From Pseudomonas chlororaphis subsp. piscium (GTDB lineage Bacteria > Pseudomonadota > Gammaproteobacteria > Pseudomonadales > Pseudomonadaceae), in assembly GCF_003850345.1 (NCBI RefSeq), contig NZ_CP027707.1, forward strand, positions 5,146,001 to 5,210,000: 64,000 bases of DNA, read 5' to 3'. The position numbers and the translations under genes are program-made. The stretch's first letter is position 1. The number at the start of each line of letters is the position of its first letter. This document shows positions 9,169-19,418 of this stretch, in pieces. A model generated the notes under the pieces. The model made no database searches, was not told where the DNA came from, and saw only the letters and a program-made list of their open reading frames with translations.

Positions 9169-10392
9169 ACGACGCTTGAGATAGCCTGTACAGGCCAGAA
9201 CCTCGACATTTATCGAGGTCATAAGTTTTGACCTTGCACCCATATATGCTACCGCTAACCGAAACTGACTCAGGTATCCGCTACCGCTCTCGTTACCGAC
9301 TCGATTCCGCGCTGGAGACTACAGAGCTAGCACTCGGATCAGGAAGCCTGAGCGCGGATCACATCCCGAGTGTCGTGGCTTGGCTTTACATCAACGCAGC
9401 TCTCCCTTCATCTGACCGATTTACAGCTGAAGTTACCGCCTATCACCTGCATGGTATGGCCAAGCTGACCTCCCAAGGAGAGACATTCCCCCCTGTCAAA
9501 ATGACTGCTCGAACATCTTTCCAACAGGAACATGCAGATCGTGCCAGCCCCTCAGCGAACCACCAAATGAAAACGACCAAACGCGCCATCCATTGGGGCT
9601 TTGCAAACTTCGATTTCAGCACCTCTAACACAGATGCCCACCCGACCAGAGAATTGGCCAATCTGGATAAGGTGCCGCACAGGACATCTGTGTTCATCGG
9701 TGGGATGGAGCAGGCAAGGCACGCCTGGTCGCCGCCTGGCAGGGCCTAAAATCAACACACATCCAACAAACGTGCGCGCCCATAATACCCAGTCGACCTG
9801 GTCATCGTGTTGGAGCGAGAAAAATTGCTGGCCGACTGGCCGCATCGTTCAAGGACTGCCTTGAATCGACTTGCTCATACCCAATGAACCGGGATAGCTA
9901 CCCTTCAGCCAAACCGGTGGTGCTTGTTCTGTTATATCAAACTGTACAAGCACACCAGCATGCGACTACCACCAACCTCAACCTCTCGAAATGGTTGAAC
10001 ACGTTTGGGAATGTCAAGATGACTATTGCGTTACTGGATTGCCTGATAAACCACTGCCACACTGCCGAAACGGGCAACGAGCACTATCGCCGACAACACA
10101 GCAGTTTGATTGATACACAAATGAACTGCCAGCTGCACAGTCATACTTTACCAGTGCTTAGCTGGAGTAACATACAACTAAAATTAGCCGAAGGTAACCC
10201 CATGTTACTTTATGTACTACCTTTTCCAGACCGCTCACAAGGGAAGGTAAATTGAGCAAGCTACCTGAGTGCAATATGCTACTGTATCTAGCTTGAATCA
10301 TAAGGACTTGCACTATATCAGAAGACATATATCCGTAATATTTCAGCCATCAGCCAAGCATCTAGAACTCCTTAAGACCTTCTCCATCCGAC
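9075..10392. other. Low-coding interval between ihfB and wzz
   Basis: About 1.3 kb with no intact gene. It holds the repeated ihfB leader (to about 9168) and a decayed istB fragment (9865-10105). From 9170 to 9860 there are only open frames without family features. From 10110 to 10392 the DNA is AT-rich and I see nothing recognisable. The base composition is clearly lower in GC than the housekeeping region to the right. Confidence 0.6.
9865..10105 (+). pseudogene. istB: istB fragment, IS21-family transposition ATPase (decayed)
   Basis: Translating the plus strand gives the C-terminal third of an IstB-type ATPase in two frames. The first block (9865-9927) reads IDLLIPNEPG, then a TAG stop, then LPFSQTGGA, which parallels the family's Walker B region and the following LPFSQ. 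After a frame change near 9928, the second block (to 10105) contains TTTNLNLSKW, NTFGNVKMTIALLD and ETGNEHYRRQHSS, the usual IstB ending. The Walker A half and istA are not visible. It is a non-functional relic of an IS21-family element inside the segment that separates ihfB from wzz. Confidence 0.75.
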
Positions 10393-11445
10393 TCATACTT
10401 TCCGAAATAAAATCCGCAACGATGCAATACCAAAACCTGCAATGCCCCCCAAAAGAAAACCTATCAATATGATCATCGTTTTTTGAGGCTTAATGGGTCT
10501 AGCAGCCGGCTTTATAACGCCATCCATTCGATATACCTCAACATCGCTAGGGCTGAACTCCATTAGCGACATGTAAAAGTTATAGCGAGCCTCGTGCTCT
10601 CTCAAGGAATCTGTAAATGGATCTTGAGATGCTCGCTTCTCAAGGTTACCAATCTCAGCCCTTAGCGCCTTAGCACCTCGCATATAGAGCTCCTGCCCCA
10701 CTCCTTCTTTTTGCATTTCAAGTAGAATCCCGCCCGTCATAGCAGGTGAGACCTCAAGCCCTATTTTCTCTGCAACAATAAGAGCTTCGCGCAACTGAGC
10801 AATAGAATCCTCTCGCTTTTTCTCAGCACTTTCACGCAACACTGAAATTTGCTGCCTGACATCTCGAGCACGCACCTCAGCCTCTCGAGTAATATTTTTT
10901 ATTATTTCCACCTTGGCAGACTTAGCCGCTCCAACCACATACTCCCTCAACCAAAGCGCTATCTTATCCGGATCAGTACCTTGAATAGCGACCTGATAGC
11001 GGTCAGACCCGCGACTGGACACCGCCACTGTCAGCATCTTAACGAGATCAGCATACAACGCCTCTTCTGAGCGCTCCCGCTCCCCACCATCCAATCCCGG
11101 CAAGTACACCTCATTAAAAAAAGCCTGTAGCCGAGACTCAGACTGTAAATTAATGAGAAATACAGAGTAAATATCTTTTACAGAAAAAGCAGACAACCCC
11201 ATCTCATTAATTCGACCATAATTAAAATTCGAAATCTCACTTTGAGTTGGCGGAGCCACATAAATCTTTGACTCATATATTGGCTTAACAAGAAAGGCAT
11301 AACACAAAGCAATCAAAGTTACGAAAATCGTAACACTCACAATCAGCCACTTCTGCAACCATAGAGTACCAAACAGTACCCGCAGATCCACCTCATCATC
11401 AGTCACAGGCGAACTAGAATTACTCGACATAACGATTAGTTCCAT
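10393..11445 (-). CDS. wzz: O-antigen chain length determinant Wzz
   Basis: Wzz is an inner-membrane co-polymerase that sets the length distribution of Wzy-built O-antigen. The 350-residue protein has the expected layout: a transmembrane segment at about 31-52, a long periplasmic region rich in charged coiled-coil (about 180-300), and a proline/glycine-rich stretch with the second membrane segment near 325-345 (IKPQKTMIILIGFLLGG). The start may be ATG 11445 or ATG 11430; neither has a strong ribosome site. The gene is AT-richer than its neighbours. It stands apart from the other O-antigen genes, on the rpsA side of ihfB. Confidence 0.92.
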   Translation of the reverse strand: MELIVMSSNSSSPVTDDEVDLRVLFGTLWLQKWLIVSVTIFVTLIALCYAFLVKPIYESKIYVAPPTQSEISNFNYGRINEMGLSAFSVKDIYSVFLINLQSESRLQAFFNEVYLPGLDGGERERSEEALYADLVKMLTVAVSSRGSDRYQVAIQGTDPDKIALWLREYVVGAAKSAKVEIIKNITREAEVRARDVRQQISVLRESAEKKREDSIAQLREALIVAEKIGLEVSPAMTGGILLEMQKEGVGQELYMRGAKALRAEIGNLEKRASQDPFTDSLREHEARYNFYMSLMEFSPSDVEVYRMDGVIKPAARPIKPQKTMIILIGFLLGGIAGFGIASLRILFRKV

Positions 11446-11700
11446 TTTAATTATAGATTTTCCCCACCCACCTCATTAACAACAAATACTCCAGACACCT
11501 CCCTCCCACGCAAAATAAACCCAACTTAATGCTATCACCATGCAGCCACCACTTAAAACCTAATCAATCATAAGCCAAATAAAAGCTCAGCCATCTACTG
11601 CTTTTTCAAGTACAACAGGTAAATATATAAGTGCGACCATTAACATTACTCCCCCACACAAAAATCTCGATCCGATTACTGATTGCCAGGCACCGGCCAT
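11446..11700. other. AT-rich intergenic DNA upstream of wzz
   Basis: About 255 bases with no open frame of note. It should hold the wzz promoter, since wzz reads away from it, but I cannot point to clear -35/-10 boxes. Confidence 0.4.
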
Positions 11701-11796
11701 TTACCCAAGTGTAGCCTTGATGGCCAATTCCCGCTCCCTGGATGAGGGCAACCCTTGATGGGTGACAATTCGTTCGATCAACTCCGGCTTCTGTAT
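11701..11796 (-). pseudogene. ihfB: Broken copy of the ihfB 5' end
   Basis: On the minus strand this reads [20 protein letters not shown], then RELAIKATLG and a stop, closely paralleling the first 28 residues of intact ihfB. The initiator ATG is changed to ATA, and the frame stops where IhfB would continue. About 95 bases of the leader are also shared. It is a remnant, not a working gene. It marks one edge of a segment containing wzz and the istB relic, whose other edge is the intact ihfB. Confidence 0.85.
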
Positions 11797-11893
11797 ATTT
11801 TCTCCCTATGTTTCAATAAGTTATACAATCCCTTCAAAGACTTAGCATGCACGAAGAATTTTGAACAGCCCAAGCATTGACTTGTCTCCACCT
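11711..11893. repeat. Direct repeat copy 2 (ihfB 5' end and leader)
   Basis: Partner of the repeat at about 8990-9168, in the same orientation. Substitutions and small indels separate the copies, so they are either old or derive from different strains. Confidence 0.85.
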
Positions 11894-11977
11894 TGCGAAA
11901 ACACCACAAACGACGGCATTCAGCAGCAAGTAGAACAAAAACCCCGCGACAATTTGACCTCCCACCACGTCATCCTA

Positions 11978-12259
11978 CTAGCGGCATATGACAAGCATGG
12001 TACGAGTGAGGTAACCCGCAGGATTCCAGCCAAAGGGATAATCCCCCTCTTCATCCTTGGCATCACTCGACCTAGTAATGACCTTATAGCCACCCCCCTT
12101 GCATTCACGCTCAGCGCGCTTGTAGCACTTGTCCCATCCAGCCCCAAGACCGGAGCAATCAATCTCGATGCCGCTGACACCACGGACCGCATGGACCTTT
12201 GAATTGGTCGTACAGCCCACCAAAACTAAAACCGCGAAAAACACGATGAGATCTTTCAT
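11978..12259 (-). CDS. Small predicted lipoprotein
   Basis: A 93-residue protein with a lipoprotein signal: a hydrophobic stretch and the lipobox LVGC at residues 13-16, so Cys16 would be lipidated. The mature part has four further cysteines (35, 45, 53, 92), enough for two disulfides. AAGGAAG lies five bases before the ATG, so translation is well supported. I do not recognise the family. It sits between the rpsA terminator and the broken ihfB copy, on the same strand as wzz, and may have arrived with that segment. Residue D3 is near the mature start only in the precursor, so it says nothing about sorting. Confidence 0.7.
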   Translation of the reverse strand: MKDLIVFFAVLVLVGCTTNSKVHAVRGVSGIEIDCSGLGAGWDKCYKRAERECKGGGYKVITRSSDAKDEEGDYPFGWNPAGYLTRTMLVICR

Positions 12260-12416
12260 CTACTTCCTTATGCCGGGCAAATGCCTTACCTTCATTCAGC
12301 CCAGGTAAGCCTAGCCCTGAATAGGTTATTGATCCGCTTAAGAAAACAGACACCCAATTGACCTTGTTGGTTTCCCTCTCTTGATGGATACAGGCCAAGC
12401 CCCAAATCGCAGACAC

Positions 12417-12445
12417 AAAAAAGGGCGACCGAAGTCGCCCTTTTT
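12417..12445 (-). terminator. Rho-independent terminator after rpsA
   Basis: On the minus strand GGGCGAC and GTCGCCC pair around a TTCG tetraloop, followed by six T. It lies 18 bases beyond the rpsA stop codon. Confidence 0.92.
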
Positions 12446-12462
12446 CTATGGTCTGACAGAAC

Positions 12463-14157
12463 TTAGTTCTGCTTTTCCATCTGTGCACGCAGCAGGTCGC
12501 CCAGAGTGGTAGGACCAGCAGCGATATCCGAAGCAGCTGGCTTGTCGCGCAGGCTCTGGATAGCTTCTTTCTCGTCTTCAACGTCTTTCGACTTGATCGA
12601 GAGCTGGATTACACGGCTCTTACGGTCAACGCTGATGATCTTGGCTTCTACTTCTTCGCCTTCTTTCAGGACGTTACGAGCATCTTCGATGCGGTCACGG
12701 CTGATTTCGGAGGCTTTCAGAGTAGCTTCGATATCGTTGGCCAGGGTGATGATGGCGCCTTTGGCGTCAACTTCTTTTACAACACCCTTAACGATTGCAC
12801 CCTTGTCGTTCTCTTGAACGTACTCGGAGAACGGATCGCTTTCCAGTTGCTTGATACCCAGGGAGATGCGCTCACGCTCTGGGTCAACCGACAGGATAAC
12901 GGTGTCCAGCTCGTCGCCCTTCTTGAAGCGACGTACGGCTTCTTCGCCCACTTCGTTCCAGGAGATGTCGGACAGGTGAACCAGACCGTCGATGCCACCG
13001 TCCAGACCAATGAAGATACCGAAATCGGTGATCGACTTGATGGTGCCGGAGATTTTATCGCCCTTGTTGAACTGGCCAGAGAAATCTTCCCATGGGTTAG
13101 ATTTGCACTGCTTGATACCCAGGGAGATACGACGACGCTCTTCGTCGATGTCCAGAACCATAACTTCCACTTCGTCGCCGACTTGTACGACTTTCGAAGG
13201 ATGGATGTTCTTGTTGGTCCAGTCCATTTCCGAAACGTGCACCAGACCTTCAACGCCTTCTTCCAGCTCAGCGAAGCAGCCGTAGTCGGTCAGGTTGGTT
13301 ACACGAGCGGTAACGCGAGTGCTTTCTGGGTAACGGGCTTTGATAGCAACCCATGGATCTTCGCCCAGTTGCTTCAGGCCCAGGGAAACACGATTGCGCT
13401 CGCGATCGTACTTCAGAACCTTGACATCGATCTCGTCGCCAACGTTGACGATTTCGGAAGGATGCTTGATGCGCTTCCAAGCCATGTCGGTAATGTGCAG
13501 CAGGCCATCGACGCCACCCAGATCGACGAATGCGCCGTAATCGGTGAGGTTTTTGACGATACCTTTGACTTGCTGACCTTCCTGCAGGGATTCCAGCAGA
13601 GCTTCACGCTCAGCGGAGTTCTCGGCTTCGAGGACGCTACGGCGGGAAACGACAACGTTGTTGCGCTTCTGGTCGAGTTTGATGACTTTAAACTCGAGCT
13701 CTTTGCCTTCCAAGTGCGTGGTGTCGCGCACTGGACGGACGTCAACCAGAGAACCTGGCAGGAACGCACGGATGCCGTTAACGTCGACAGTGAAGCCGCC
13801 TTTAACCTTACCGTTGATAACGCCCTTGACCACTTCTTCGGCTGCGAAGGCTGCTTCCAGAACGATCCAGCATTCAGCGCGCTTGGCTTTTTCACGGGAC
13901 AGCTTGGTTTCGCCAAAGCCGTCTTCAACCGAATCCAGAGCAACGTGAACTTCATCACCAACATTGATGGACAGTTCGCCAGCATCGTTGTAGAACTGCT
14001 CAAGCGGGATCAGCGCTTCAGACTTCAGACCAGCGTGAACGGTTACCCAACGCGCTTGGTAGTCGATGTCGACGATAACACCGGTGATGATGGAGCCTGC
14101 CTGAAGGTTCAGGGTTTTTAGGCTTTCTTCAAAGAGTTCCGCAAAGCTTTCGCTCAT
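12463..14157 (-). CDS. rpsA: 30S ribosomal protein S1
   Basis: S1 binds mRNA on the small subunit and unfolds leaders for initiation. The 564-residue protein has the expected six S1 RNA-binding repeats. They are visible as recurring patterns such as [44 protein letters not shown] and [21 protein letters not shown] (each abbreviated here), and each ends in a [16 protein letters not shown] phrase. It starts [13 protein letters not shown]. It lies 121 bases downstream of cmk, as in most gammaproteobacteria, and is followed by its own terminator. The codon use is strongly biased, as expected for a highly expressed gene. Confidence 0.98.
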   Translation of the reverse strand: MSESFAELFEESLKTLNLQAGSIITGVIVDIDYQARWVTVHAGLKSEALIPLEQFYNDAGELSINVGDEVHVALDSVEDGFGETKLSREKAKRAECWIVLEAAFAAEEVVKGVINGKVKGGFTVDVNGIRAFLPGSLVDVRPVRDTTHLEGKELEFKVIKLDQKRNNVVVSRRSVLEAENSAEREALLESLQEGQQVKGIVKNLTDYGAFVDLGGVDGLLHITDMAWKRIKHPSEIVNVGDEIDVKVLKYDRERNRVSLGLKQLGEDPWVAIKARYPESTRVTARVTNLTDYGCFAELEEGVEGLVHVSEMDWTNKNIHPSKVVQVGDEVEVMVLDIDEERRRISLGIKQCKSNPWEDFSGQFNKGDKISGTIKSITDFGIFIGLDGGIDGLVHLSDISWNEVGEEAVRRFKKGDELDTVILSVDPERERISLGIKQLESDPFSEYVQENDKGAIVKGVVKEVDAKGAIITLANDIEATLKASEISRDRIEDARNVLKEGEEVEAKIISVDRKSRVIQLSIKSKDVEDEKEAIQSLRDKPAASDIAAGPTTLGDLLRAQMEKQN

Positions 14158-14278
14158 TTTAATTCCTGTTGATAAGGGCGAAGAATACGCCCATCTGCCA
14201 CATCCCAGACAATGTGGGTTACGTTCATATTAAAGAAGGACCGCAGGACTATGACTGGTCCCCTGCGCTCCTCCTTGG

Positions 14279-14968
14279 TCACCCGGCGATATCGCGAATG
14301 GCGATTTCGCTCAGGATGCGTTCCAGCACCTGCTCGATGGACAACTCCGTGGAATCCAGCTGTACAGCGTCAACCGCCGGTTTGAGCGGGGCGACTGCTC
14401 GCTGGGTGTCACGCTCATCGCGCGCACGAATCTCATCTAGCAGACTCGACAGACTAACACCATCGACTTTTCCCTTCAACTGCAAGTAACGGCGACGCGC
14501 ACGCTCCTCGGCACTTGCAGTGAGGAATATCTTCAGGGGCGCATCGGGAAATACCACTGTCCCCATGTCGCGCCCATCGGCCACCAGCCCCGGCGGCTCC
14601 TGAAAAGCCCGCTGACGCTGCAACAGTGCATCTCGCACGGCCGGCAGCGCCGCAACCTGGGAGGCCCAGGCGCCAACCTGCTCGTTGCGCAAATCATCGG
14701 TGACGTCATCACCTTCCAGAATGATTCGCTGCGGATGACCTTCGGTCGCTCCGACGAACTGCACATCCAGATGAGCCGCCAACAGCTTCAGCGACTCCTC
14801 GTTGGTCAGGTCGACACCATGATTGCGTGCGGCAAAAGCCAGCAGGCGATACAAGGCGCCGGAATCCAGCAGACACCACCCCAGGCGCTTGGCCAGAATC
14901 CCGGCAATAGTGCCCTTGCCCGAGCCACTTGGCCCATCGATGGTGATGACTGGCGCCTTGATGTTCAC
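14279..14968 (-). CDS. cmk: Cytidylate kinase
   Basis: Cmk phosphorylates CMP and dCMP. From GTG 14968 the protein has 229 residues, close to E. coli's 227. It begins with [19 protein letters not shown], carrying the P-loop. [23 protein letters not shown] and a [16 protein letters not shown] lid region follow. The start overlaps the tyrA-aroA stop by GTGA, so the two genes are translationally coupled. The frame extends upstream to 15010, but that part is inside aroA. Confidence 0.95.
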   Translation of the reverse strand: MNIKAPVITIDGPSGSGKGTIAGILAKRLGWCLLDSGALYRLLAFAARNHGVDLTNEESLKLLAAHLDVQFVGATEGHPQRIILEGDDVTDDLRNEQVGAWASQVAALPAVRDALLQRQRAFQEPPGLVADGRDMGTVVFPDAPLKIFLTASAEERARRRYLQLKGKVDGVSLSSLLDEIRARDERDTQRAVAPLKPAVDAVQLDSTELSIEQVLERILSEIAIRDIAG

Positions 14969-17208
14969 GACTGAGCCTCTTGCGCAACGCGAATACCGAC
15001 CTGCGCGCACAACGCGAGGAAGTTCGGGAAGGACGTGGCAACGTTGGCGCAGTCATGGATGCGGATTGGCGCATTGGCGCGCAATGAAGCGACGCTGAAG
15101 GCCATGGCGATACGGTGGTCGCCATGCCCGTGCACTTCGCCACCGCCAATCTGGCTGCCGTCAATGATGATACCGTCCGGAGTCGGTTCGCACTTGACGC
15201 CCAGGGCCAGCAAACCGTCAGCCATCACTTGAATGCGGTCGGACTCCTTGACCCGCAGCTCTTCGGCACCACGCAGCACGGTACGCCCTTCGGCACAGGC
15301 CGCGGCAACGAACAGCACCGGGAATTCGTCGATCGCCAGCGGGACCAGCTCTTCGGGAATCTCGATACCTTTGAGCTTCGCTGCGCGAACACGCAGGTCC
15401 GCCACCGGCTCGCCGCCGACTTCACGCTGGTTTTCCAGGCTGATATCAGCCCCCATCAGGCGCAGGATATCGATTACCCCGGTGCGAGTCGGGTTGATGC
15501 CAACGTGCTCGAGCACCAGCTCGGAACCTTCGGCGATGGACGCAGCCACCAGGAAGAAGGCCGCCGAGGAGATATCCGCAGGCACCTCGATATGGGTCGC
15601 CTGCAGCTTGCCACCAGACTCGACCGAGGCCGTGGCGCCTTCGACCGCTACCGAGTAACCGAAACCTCGCAGCATGCGCTCGGTGTGATCGCGGGTTGGC
15701 GCAGGCTCGGTCACCGTAGTCTTGCCCTCGGCGTACAGGCCAGCCAACAGCAGGCAGGACTTAACCTGGGCACTGGCCATTGGCATGGTGTAAGTCAGGC
15801 CCTTGAGCTTGTGACCACCACGGATGGTCATCGGCGGACGCCCTTCCGCGGCGGTTTCAATCACTGCTCCCATCTCACGCAGCGGATTGGCTACGCGATT
15901 CATCGGACGCTTGGACAGCGAGGCATCGCCCGTCAGCACACTATCGAAACTCTGCGCAGCCAGCAGGCCGGACAGCAGACGCATCGAGGTGCCGGAGTTG
16001 CCCAGGTAGATCGGCCCCGGAGCCGGCTTCAGGCCATGCAGGCCAACGCCATGGATGGTCACACGACCATGGTGCGGGCCTTCGATCACCACGCCCATGT
16101 CACGGAAAGCCTGCAGCGTCGCCAGGGCGTCTTCACCCTCGAGGAAGCCTTCGACTTCGGTAGTACCTTCGGCCAGAGAGCCGAGCATGATCGAACGGTG
16201 AGAAATCGACTTGTCGCCCGGTACACGAATCCGCCCAGTCAGGCGGCCACCAGGATTTGCCAGGAAAATCAGGTTATTGGAGTTCATAGCGTCCACATAG
16301 GCCCGACGGGCCAGGATTTTACTGAAATGCTCGCGAGCAACCCGGGCGCGAGTGAATACGCCCAACAACTGGTGCCCATCCCCTGCATCGACCGCGTCGC
16401 GCAGGGCGTCGAGGTCGTTGCGAAATGTATCGAGTGTGCGCAGGACAGCTTCGCGATTGGCGAGAAAGATGTCGTGCCACATGACCGGATCGCTGCCGGC
16501 GATTCTCGTGAAATCACGGAAACCGCCCGCAGCGTAGCGGAAGATGTCCAGATTTTCACTGCGCTTGGCCAACGAATCGACCAGACCGAACGCCAGTAAA
16601 TGCGGCAGGTGGCTGGTTGCCGCCAGCACTTCATCGTGGCGCTCGACCTGCATGTACTCGACATCGGCCCCCAACTCTCGCCAAAGTTTGTCGACCACCG
16701 CCAGCGCTGCCGGGTCGGTCTGTTCCAGCGGCGTCAGAATCACCTTGTGGCGACGGAACAGCTGCTCATTGGAAGCTTCCACCCCGCTCTGCTCGGAGCC
16801 GGCAATCGGATGCCCCGGGACGAAGCGCGGCGGCATGCCGCCAAAAGCCTCGGTCGCCGCTCGCACCACATTGCCCTTGGCGCTGCCAACATCGGTCAGG
16901 ATCGCCTGCCCCAGATCCATGCCGGCCAGAATCGCCAGCAGCTTTTCCATGGCCAGGATCGGTACCGCCAGCTGGATCACGTCAGCACCCTGGCACGCCA
17001 GCGCCAGGTCTTCTTCACAGCGATCCACCACGCCCAGCTCAACGGCCAGCTTGCGCGATTGCGGATCGAGATCGACGCCGACCACCTCGCGGCATACGCC
17101 ACTTGCACGCAGGCCCTTGGCAAAGGAACCGCCGATCAACCCCAGACCGACCACCACCAGGCGACCGATCATAGGCACCGCAGGTTGCACTGGAATGACA
17201 TCAACCAC
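14965..17208 (-). CDS. aroA: Fused prephenate dehydrogenase / EPSP synthase (TyrA-AroA)
   Basis: A bifunctional 747-residue protein. Residues about 14-300 form a cyclohexadienyl/prephenate dehydrogenase with the NAD motif [16 protein letters not shown] and [12 protein letters not shown]. From about 310 on it is 3-phosphoshikimate 1-carboxyvinyltransferase, with [27 protein letters not shown] and RVKESDRI. The fusion is known in Pseudomonas. The start is GTG 17208, with AAGG nine bases upstream, overlapping the end of hisC by 8 bases. ATG 17172 (735 residues) is an alternative with a weaker ribosome site. It catalyses one step of tyrosine synthesis and the sixth shikimate-pathway step. Confidence 0.95.
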   Translation of the reverse strand: MVDVIPVQPAVPMIGRLVVVGLGLIGGSFAKGLRASGVCREVVGVDLDPQSRKLAVELGVVDRCEEDLALACQGADVIQLAVPILAMEKLLAILAGMDLGQAILTDVGSAKGNVVRAATEAFGGMPPRFVPGHPIAGSEQSGVEASNEQLFRRHKVILTPLEQTDPAALAVVDKLWRELGADVEYMQVERHDEVLAATSHLPHLLAFGLVDSLAKRSENLDIFRYAAGGFRDFTRIAGSDPVMWHDIFLANREAVLRTLDTFRNDLDALRDAVDAGDGHQLLGVFTRARVAREHFSKILARRAYVDAMNSNNLIFLANPGGRLTGRIRVPGDKSISHRSIMLGSLAEGTTEVEGFLEGEDALATLQAFRDMGVVIEGPHHGRVTIHGVGLHGLKPAPGPIYLGNSGTSMRLLSGLLAAQSFDSVLTGDASLSKRPMNRVANPLREMGAVIETAAEGRPPMTIRGGHKLKGLTYTMPMASAQVKSCLLLAGLYAEGKTTVTEPAPTRDHTERMLRGFGYSVAVEGATASVESGGKLQATHIEVPADISSAAFFLVAASIAEGSELVLEHVGINPTRTGVIDILRLMGADISLENQREVGGEPVADLRVRAAKLKGIEIPEELVPLAIDEFPVLFVAAACAEGRTVLRGAEELRVKESDRIQVMADGLLALGVKCEPTPDGIIIDGSQIGGGEVHGHGDHRIAMAFSVASLRANAPIRIHDCANVATSFPNFLALCAQVGIRVAQEAQS

Positions 17209-18313
17209 GAGCCAGAACCTTGGCCAAAGCCTCGAGGAAACGGCTGTTCTCAGCCGGCAGACCGATGGTCACGCGCAGGTGATTCGGCATGCCGTAGTTG
17301 GCCACCGGACGCACGATCACCCCTTCACGCAACAAGCCCTGGAACACCGGCGCAGCAACCCGCCCGACGTCCACGGCGATGAAGTTGCCCCTGGAAAGGA
17401 TCCAGCTCAGGCCCAGCTCCCGGAAGCCGGCTTCCAGCTGCTGCATGCCAGCCTCATTCAGGCGACGGCTCTCGGCCAGGTAATCGGCATCCTGCAGCGC
17501 CGCACACGCCGCTGCCAGGGCTAGACTGTTGACGTTGAATGGCTGGCGAACGCGATTGAGCACGTTGGCAACGGTCGGAGTCGACAAGCCATAACCCACG
17601 CGCAGCGCCGCCAGGCCGTAGGCCTTGGAAAAGGTTCGCGAAACCAGCAGGTTCGGATAGGCCGCCAGGAAATCCAGGCCATCCGGCAGGTCGCTGCCTT
17701 CGGCATATTCGATGTAAGCCTCGTCCAACACCACCAGCACATGCGCTGGTACGTCCTGAAGGAACTCGTCCAGTGCCTCGGCGCTGAACCAGGTACCGGT
17801 CGGATTGTTCGGGTTGGCGATAAAAACCACCCGGGTATCGGCATCGATGGCCTGCAGCATGGCCGGCAGGTCATGCCCCCAGTCCTTGGCCGGAACCACA
17901 CGGGCTTCGGCACCCACGGCCTGGGTAACGATCGGATAGACCGCAAAGGCGTGCTCGCTGAACACCGCATTCAGGCCAGGTGCCAGATAGGCACGGGCGA
18001 CCAGTTCCAGAATGTCGTTGGAACCATTGCCCAGGGTGACCTGCGCCAGCTCGACGCCGCAGCGCTCGGCCAGCAGGGTCTTGAGCGCAAAACCATTGCC
18101 ATCCGGATAACGGGTCAGCTCGGCCAGCTCTTCGCGAATCGCCGCCAGCGCCTTGGGACTGGCGCCCAGCGGGTTTTCGTTGCTCGCCAGCTTGACGATT
18201 TTCGCCGGATCGATATCCAGCTCGCGTGCCAGTTCATCCACGGGCTTGCCCGGAACGTAAGGCGAAAGTTGTTGCACGCCTGGCTGCGCCAGAGCGAGGA
18301 AGTCGCCACTCAT
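17201..18313 (-). CDS. hisC: Histidinol-phosphate transaminase
   Basis: A 370-residue PLP-dependent aminotransferase. In Pseudomonas this hisC copy (often hisC2) lies among aromatic amino acid genes and also acts on aromatic precursors (established for the family, inferred here). Motifs: KLASNENPLGASPKA near the start, IANPNNPTG, DEAYIEY, and SRTFSKAYGLAALRVGYG carrying the PLP lysine. The start ATG 18313 is taken from family length; the frame upstream to 18397 lies inside pheA and does not match. It is 10 bases downstream of pheA and its 3' end overlaps the tyrA-aroA start. Confidence 0.95.
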   Translation of the reverse strand: MSGDFLALAQPGVQQLSPYVPGKPVDELARELDIDPAKIVKLASNENPLGASPKALAAIREELAELTRYPDGNGFALKTLLAERCGVELAQVTLGNGSNDILELVARAYLAPGLNAVFSEHAFAVYPIVTQAVGAEARVVPAKDWGHDLPAMLQAIDADTRVVFIANPNNPTGTWFSAEALDEFLQDVPAHVLVVLDEAYIEYAEGSDLPDGLDFLAAYPNLLVSRTFSKAYGLAALRVGYGLSTPTVANVLNRVRQPFNVNSLALAAACAALQDADYLAESRRLNEAGMQQLEAGFRELGLSWILSRGNFIAVDVGRVAAPVFQGLLREGVIVRPVANYGMPNHLRVTIGLPAENSRFLEALAKVLARG

Positions 18314-18323
18314 TGTTAAAGCC

Positions 18324-19418
18324 TCAGAGAACCGCTTTCGGGTAGGAACCCAGCACCTTGAGTGCCACTGCTTCCTGACTGATCTTTTCCAGCACACCCC
18401 TGATCAATGGATCGCGGTGGTGGCCGACGAAGTCGATGAAGAACACATAGGTCCACTTGCCGCTACGCGAAGGCCGGGTTTCGATACGCGTCAGATCGAT
18501 GCCGTTGTCATGGAAGGGCACCAGCAGCTCATGTAGAGCGCCGGGCTTGTTGCTCATGGAAACGATAATCGAGGTCTTGTCGTCGCCGGTCGGCGGCACT
18601 TCCTGGTTGCCGATCATCAGGAAGCGCGTGGAGTTGTCCGGGCGATCCTCGATTTTCTCGGCCAGGCGGGTCAGGCCATACAGGCTCGCCGCCATGTCGC
18701 CGGCGATAGCCGCCGAGTTCCACTCGCCCTTGACCCGCTTGGCCGCTTCGGCGTTGCTGGAAACCGCAACCCGCTCGACATTCGGATAATGGGCATCCAG
18801 CCACTTGCGGCACTGCGCCAGGGACTGAGCATGGGAGTAGATGCGGCTGATGCTGTCGGTCTTGGTGTTTTCACCGACCAGCAGATGATGGTGGATACGC
18901 AGCTCGACCTCGCCGCAGATCACCATGTCGTGCTCCAGGAAACTGTCGAGGGTATGGTTGACCGCACCCTCGGTGGAGTTTTCCACAGGCACCACGCCAA
19001 AGTTCACCGCACCCGCCGCCACTTCACGGAACACTTCGTCGATCGCCGCCATCGGCTTGCTGATTACCGCGTGACCGAAGTGCTTCATGGCCGCAGCCTG
19101 GGTGAAGGTGCCTTCCGGACCAAGGTAAGCCACTTTCAGCGGCTGCTCGAGCGCCAGGCAGGACGACATGATTTCACGGAACAGCCGCGCCATCTCTTCG
19201 TTACCCAACGGCCCCTGGTTGCGCTCCATCACCCGCTTGAGCACCTGAGCTTCACGCTCAGGACGATAGAACACCGGCACTTCGCCTTCGGCCAGCGAGG
19301 CCATCTTTACTCGCGCGACTTCCTGGGCGCAGCGCGCACGCTCACTGATCAACTCCAGGACTTTCTCGTCCAGAGCGTCAATGCGCAGGCGCAGTGCCTT
19401 GAGTTCTTGCTCAGACAT
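18324..19418 (-). CDS. pheA: Chorismate mutase / prephenate dehydratase (P-protein)
   Basis: A bifunctional 364-residue enzyme of phenylalanine synthesis. The N-terminal ~90 residues are a helical AroQ chorismate mutase (LRLRIDALDEKVLELISERA). The middle is prephenate dehydratase (VAYLGPEGTFTQAAA, VPVENSTEGAVNHTLD). The C-terminus is an ACT domain with a feedback-type SNKPGALHELL and the IETRPSRSGKWTYVFFID motif. The ATG overlaps the serC stop by one base (TAATG), so it is likely translated from the serC message. Confidence 0.97.
   Translation of the reverse strand: MSEQELKALRLRIDALDEKVLELISERARCAQEVARVKMASLAEGEVPVFYRPEREAQVLKRVMERNQGPLGNEEMARLFREIMSSCLALEQPLKVAYLGPEGTFTQAAAMKHFGHAVISKPMAAIDEVFREVAAGAVNFGVVPVENSTEGAVNHTLDSFLEHDMVICGEVELRIHHHLLVGENTKTDSISRIYSHAQSLAQCRKWLDAHYPNVERVAVSSNAEAAKRVKGEWNSAAIAGDMAASLYGLTRLAEKIEDRPDNSTRFLMIGNQEVPPTGDDKTSIIVSMSNKPGALHELLVPFHDNGIDLTRIETRPSRSGKWTYVFFIDFVGHHRDPLIRGVLEKISQEAVALKVLGSYPKAVL

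Noticed and set aside
9228..9749. 173-codon open frame on the plus strand
   Set aside because: No hydrophobic or motif pattern of a real protein, no ribosome site, and it overlaps the repeated ihfB leader region's neighbour DNA.
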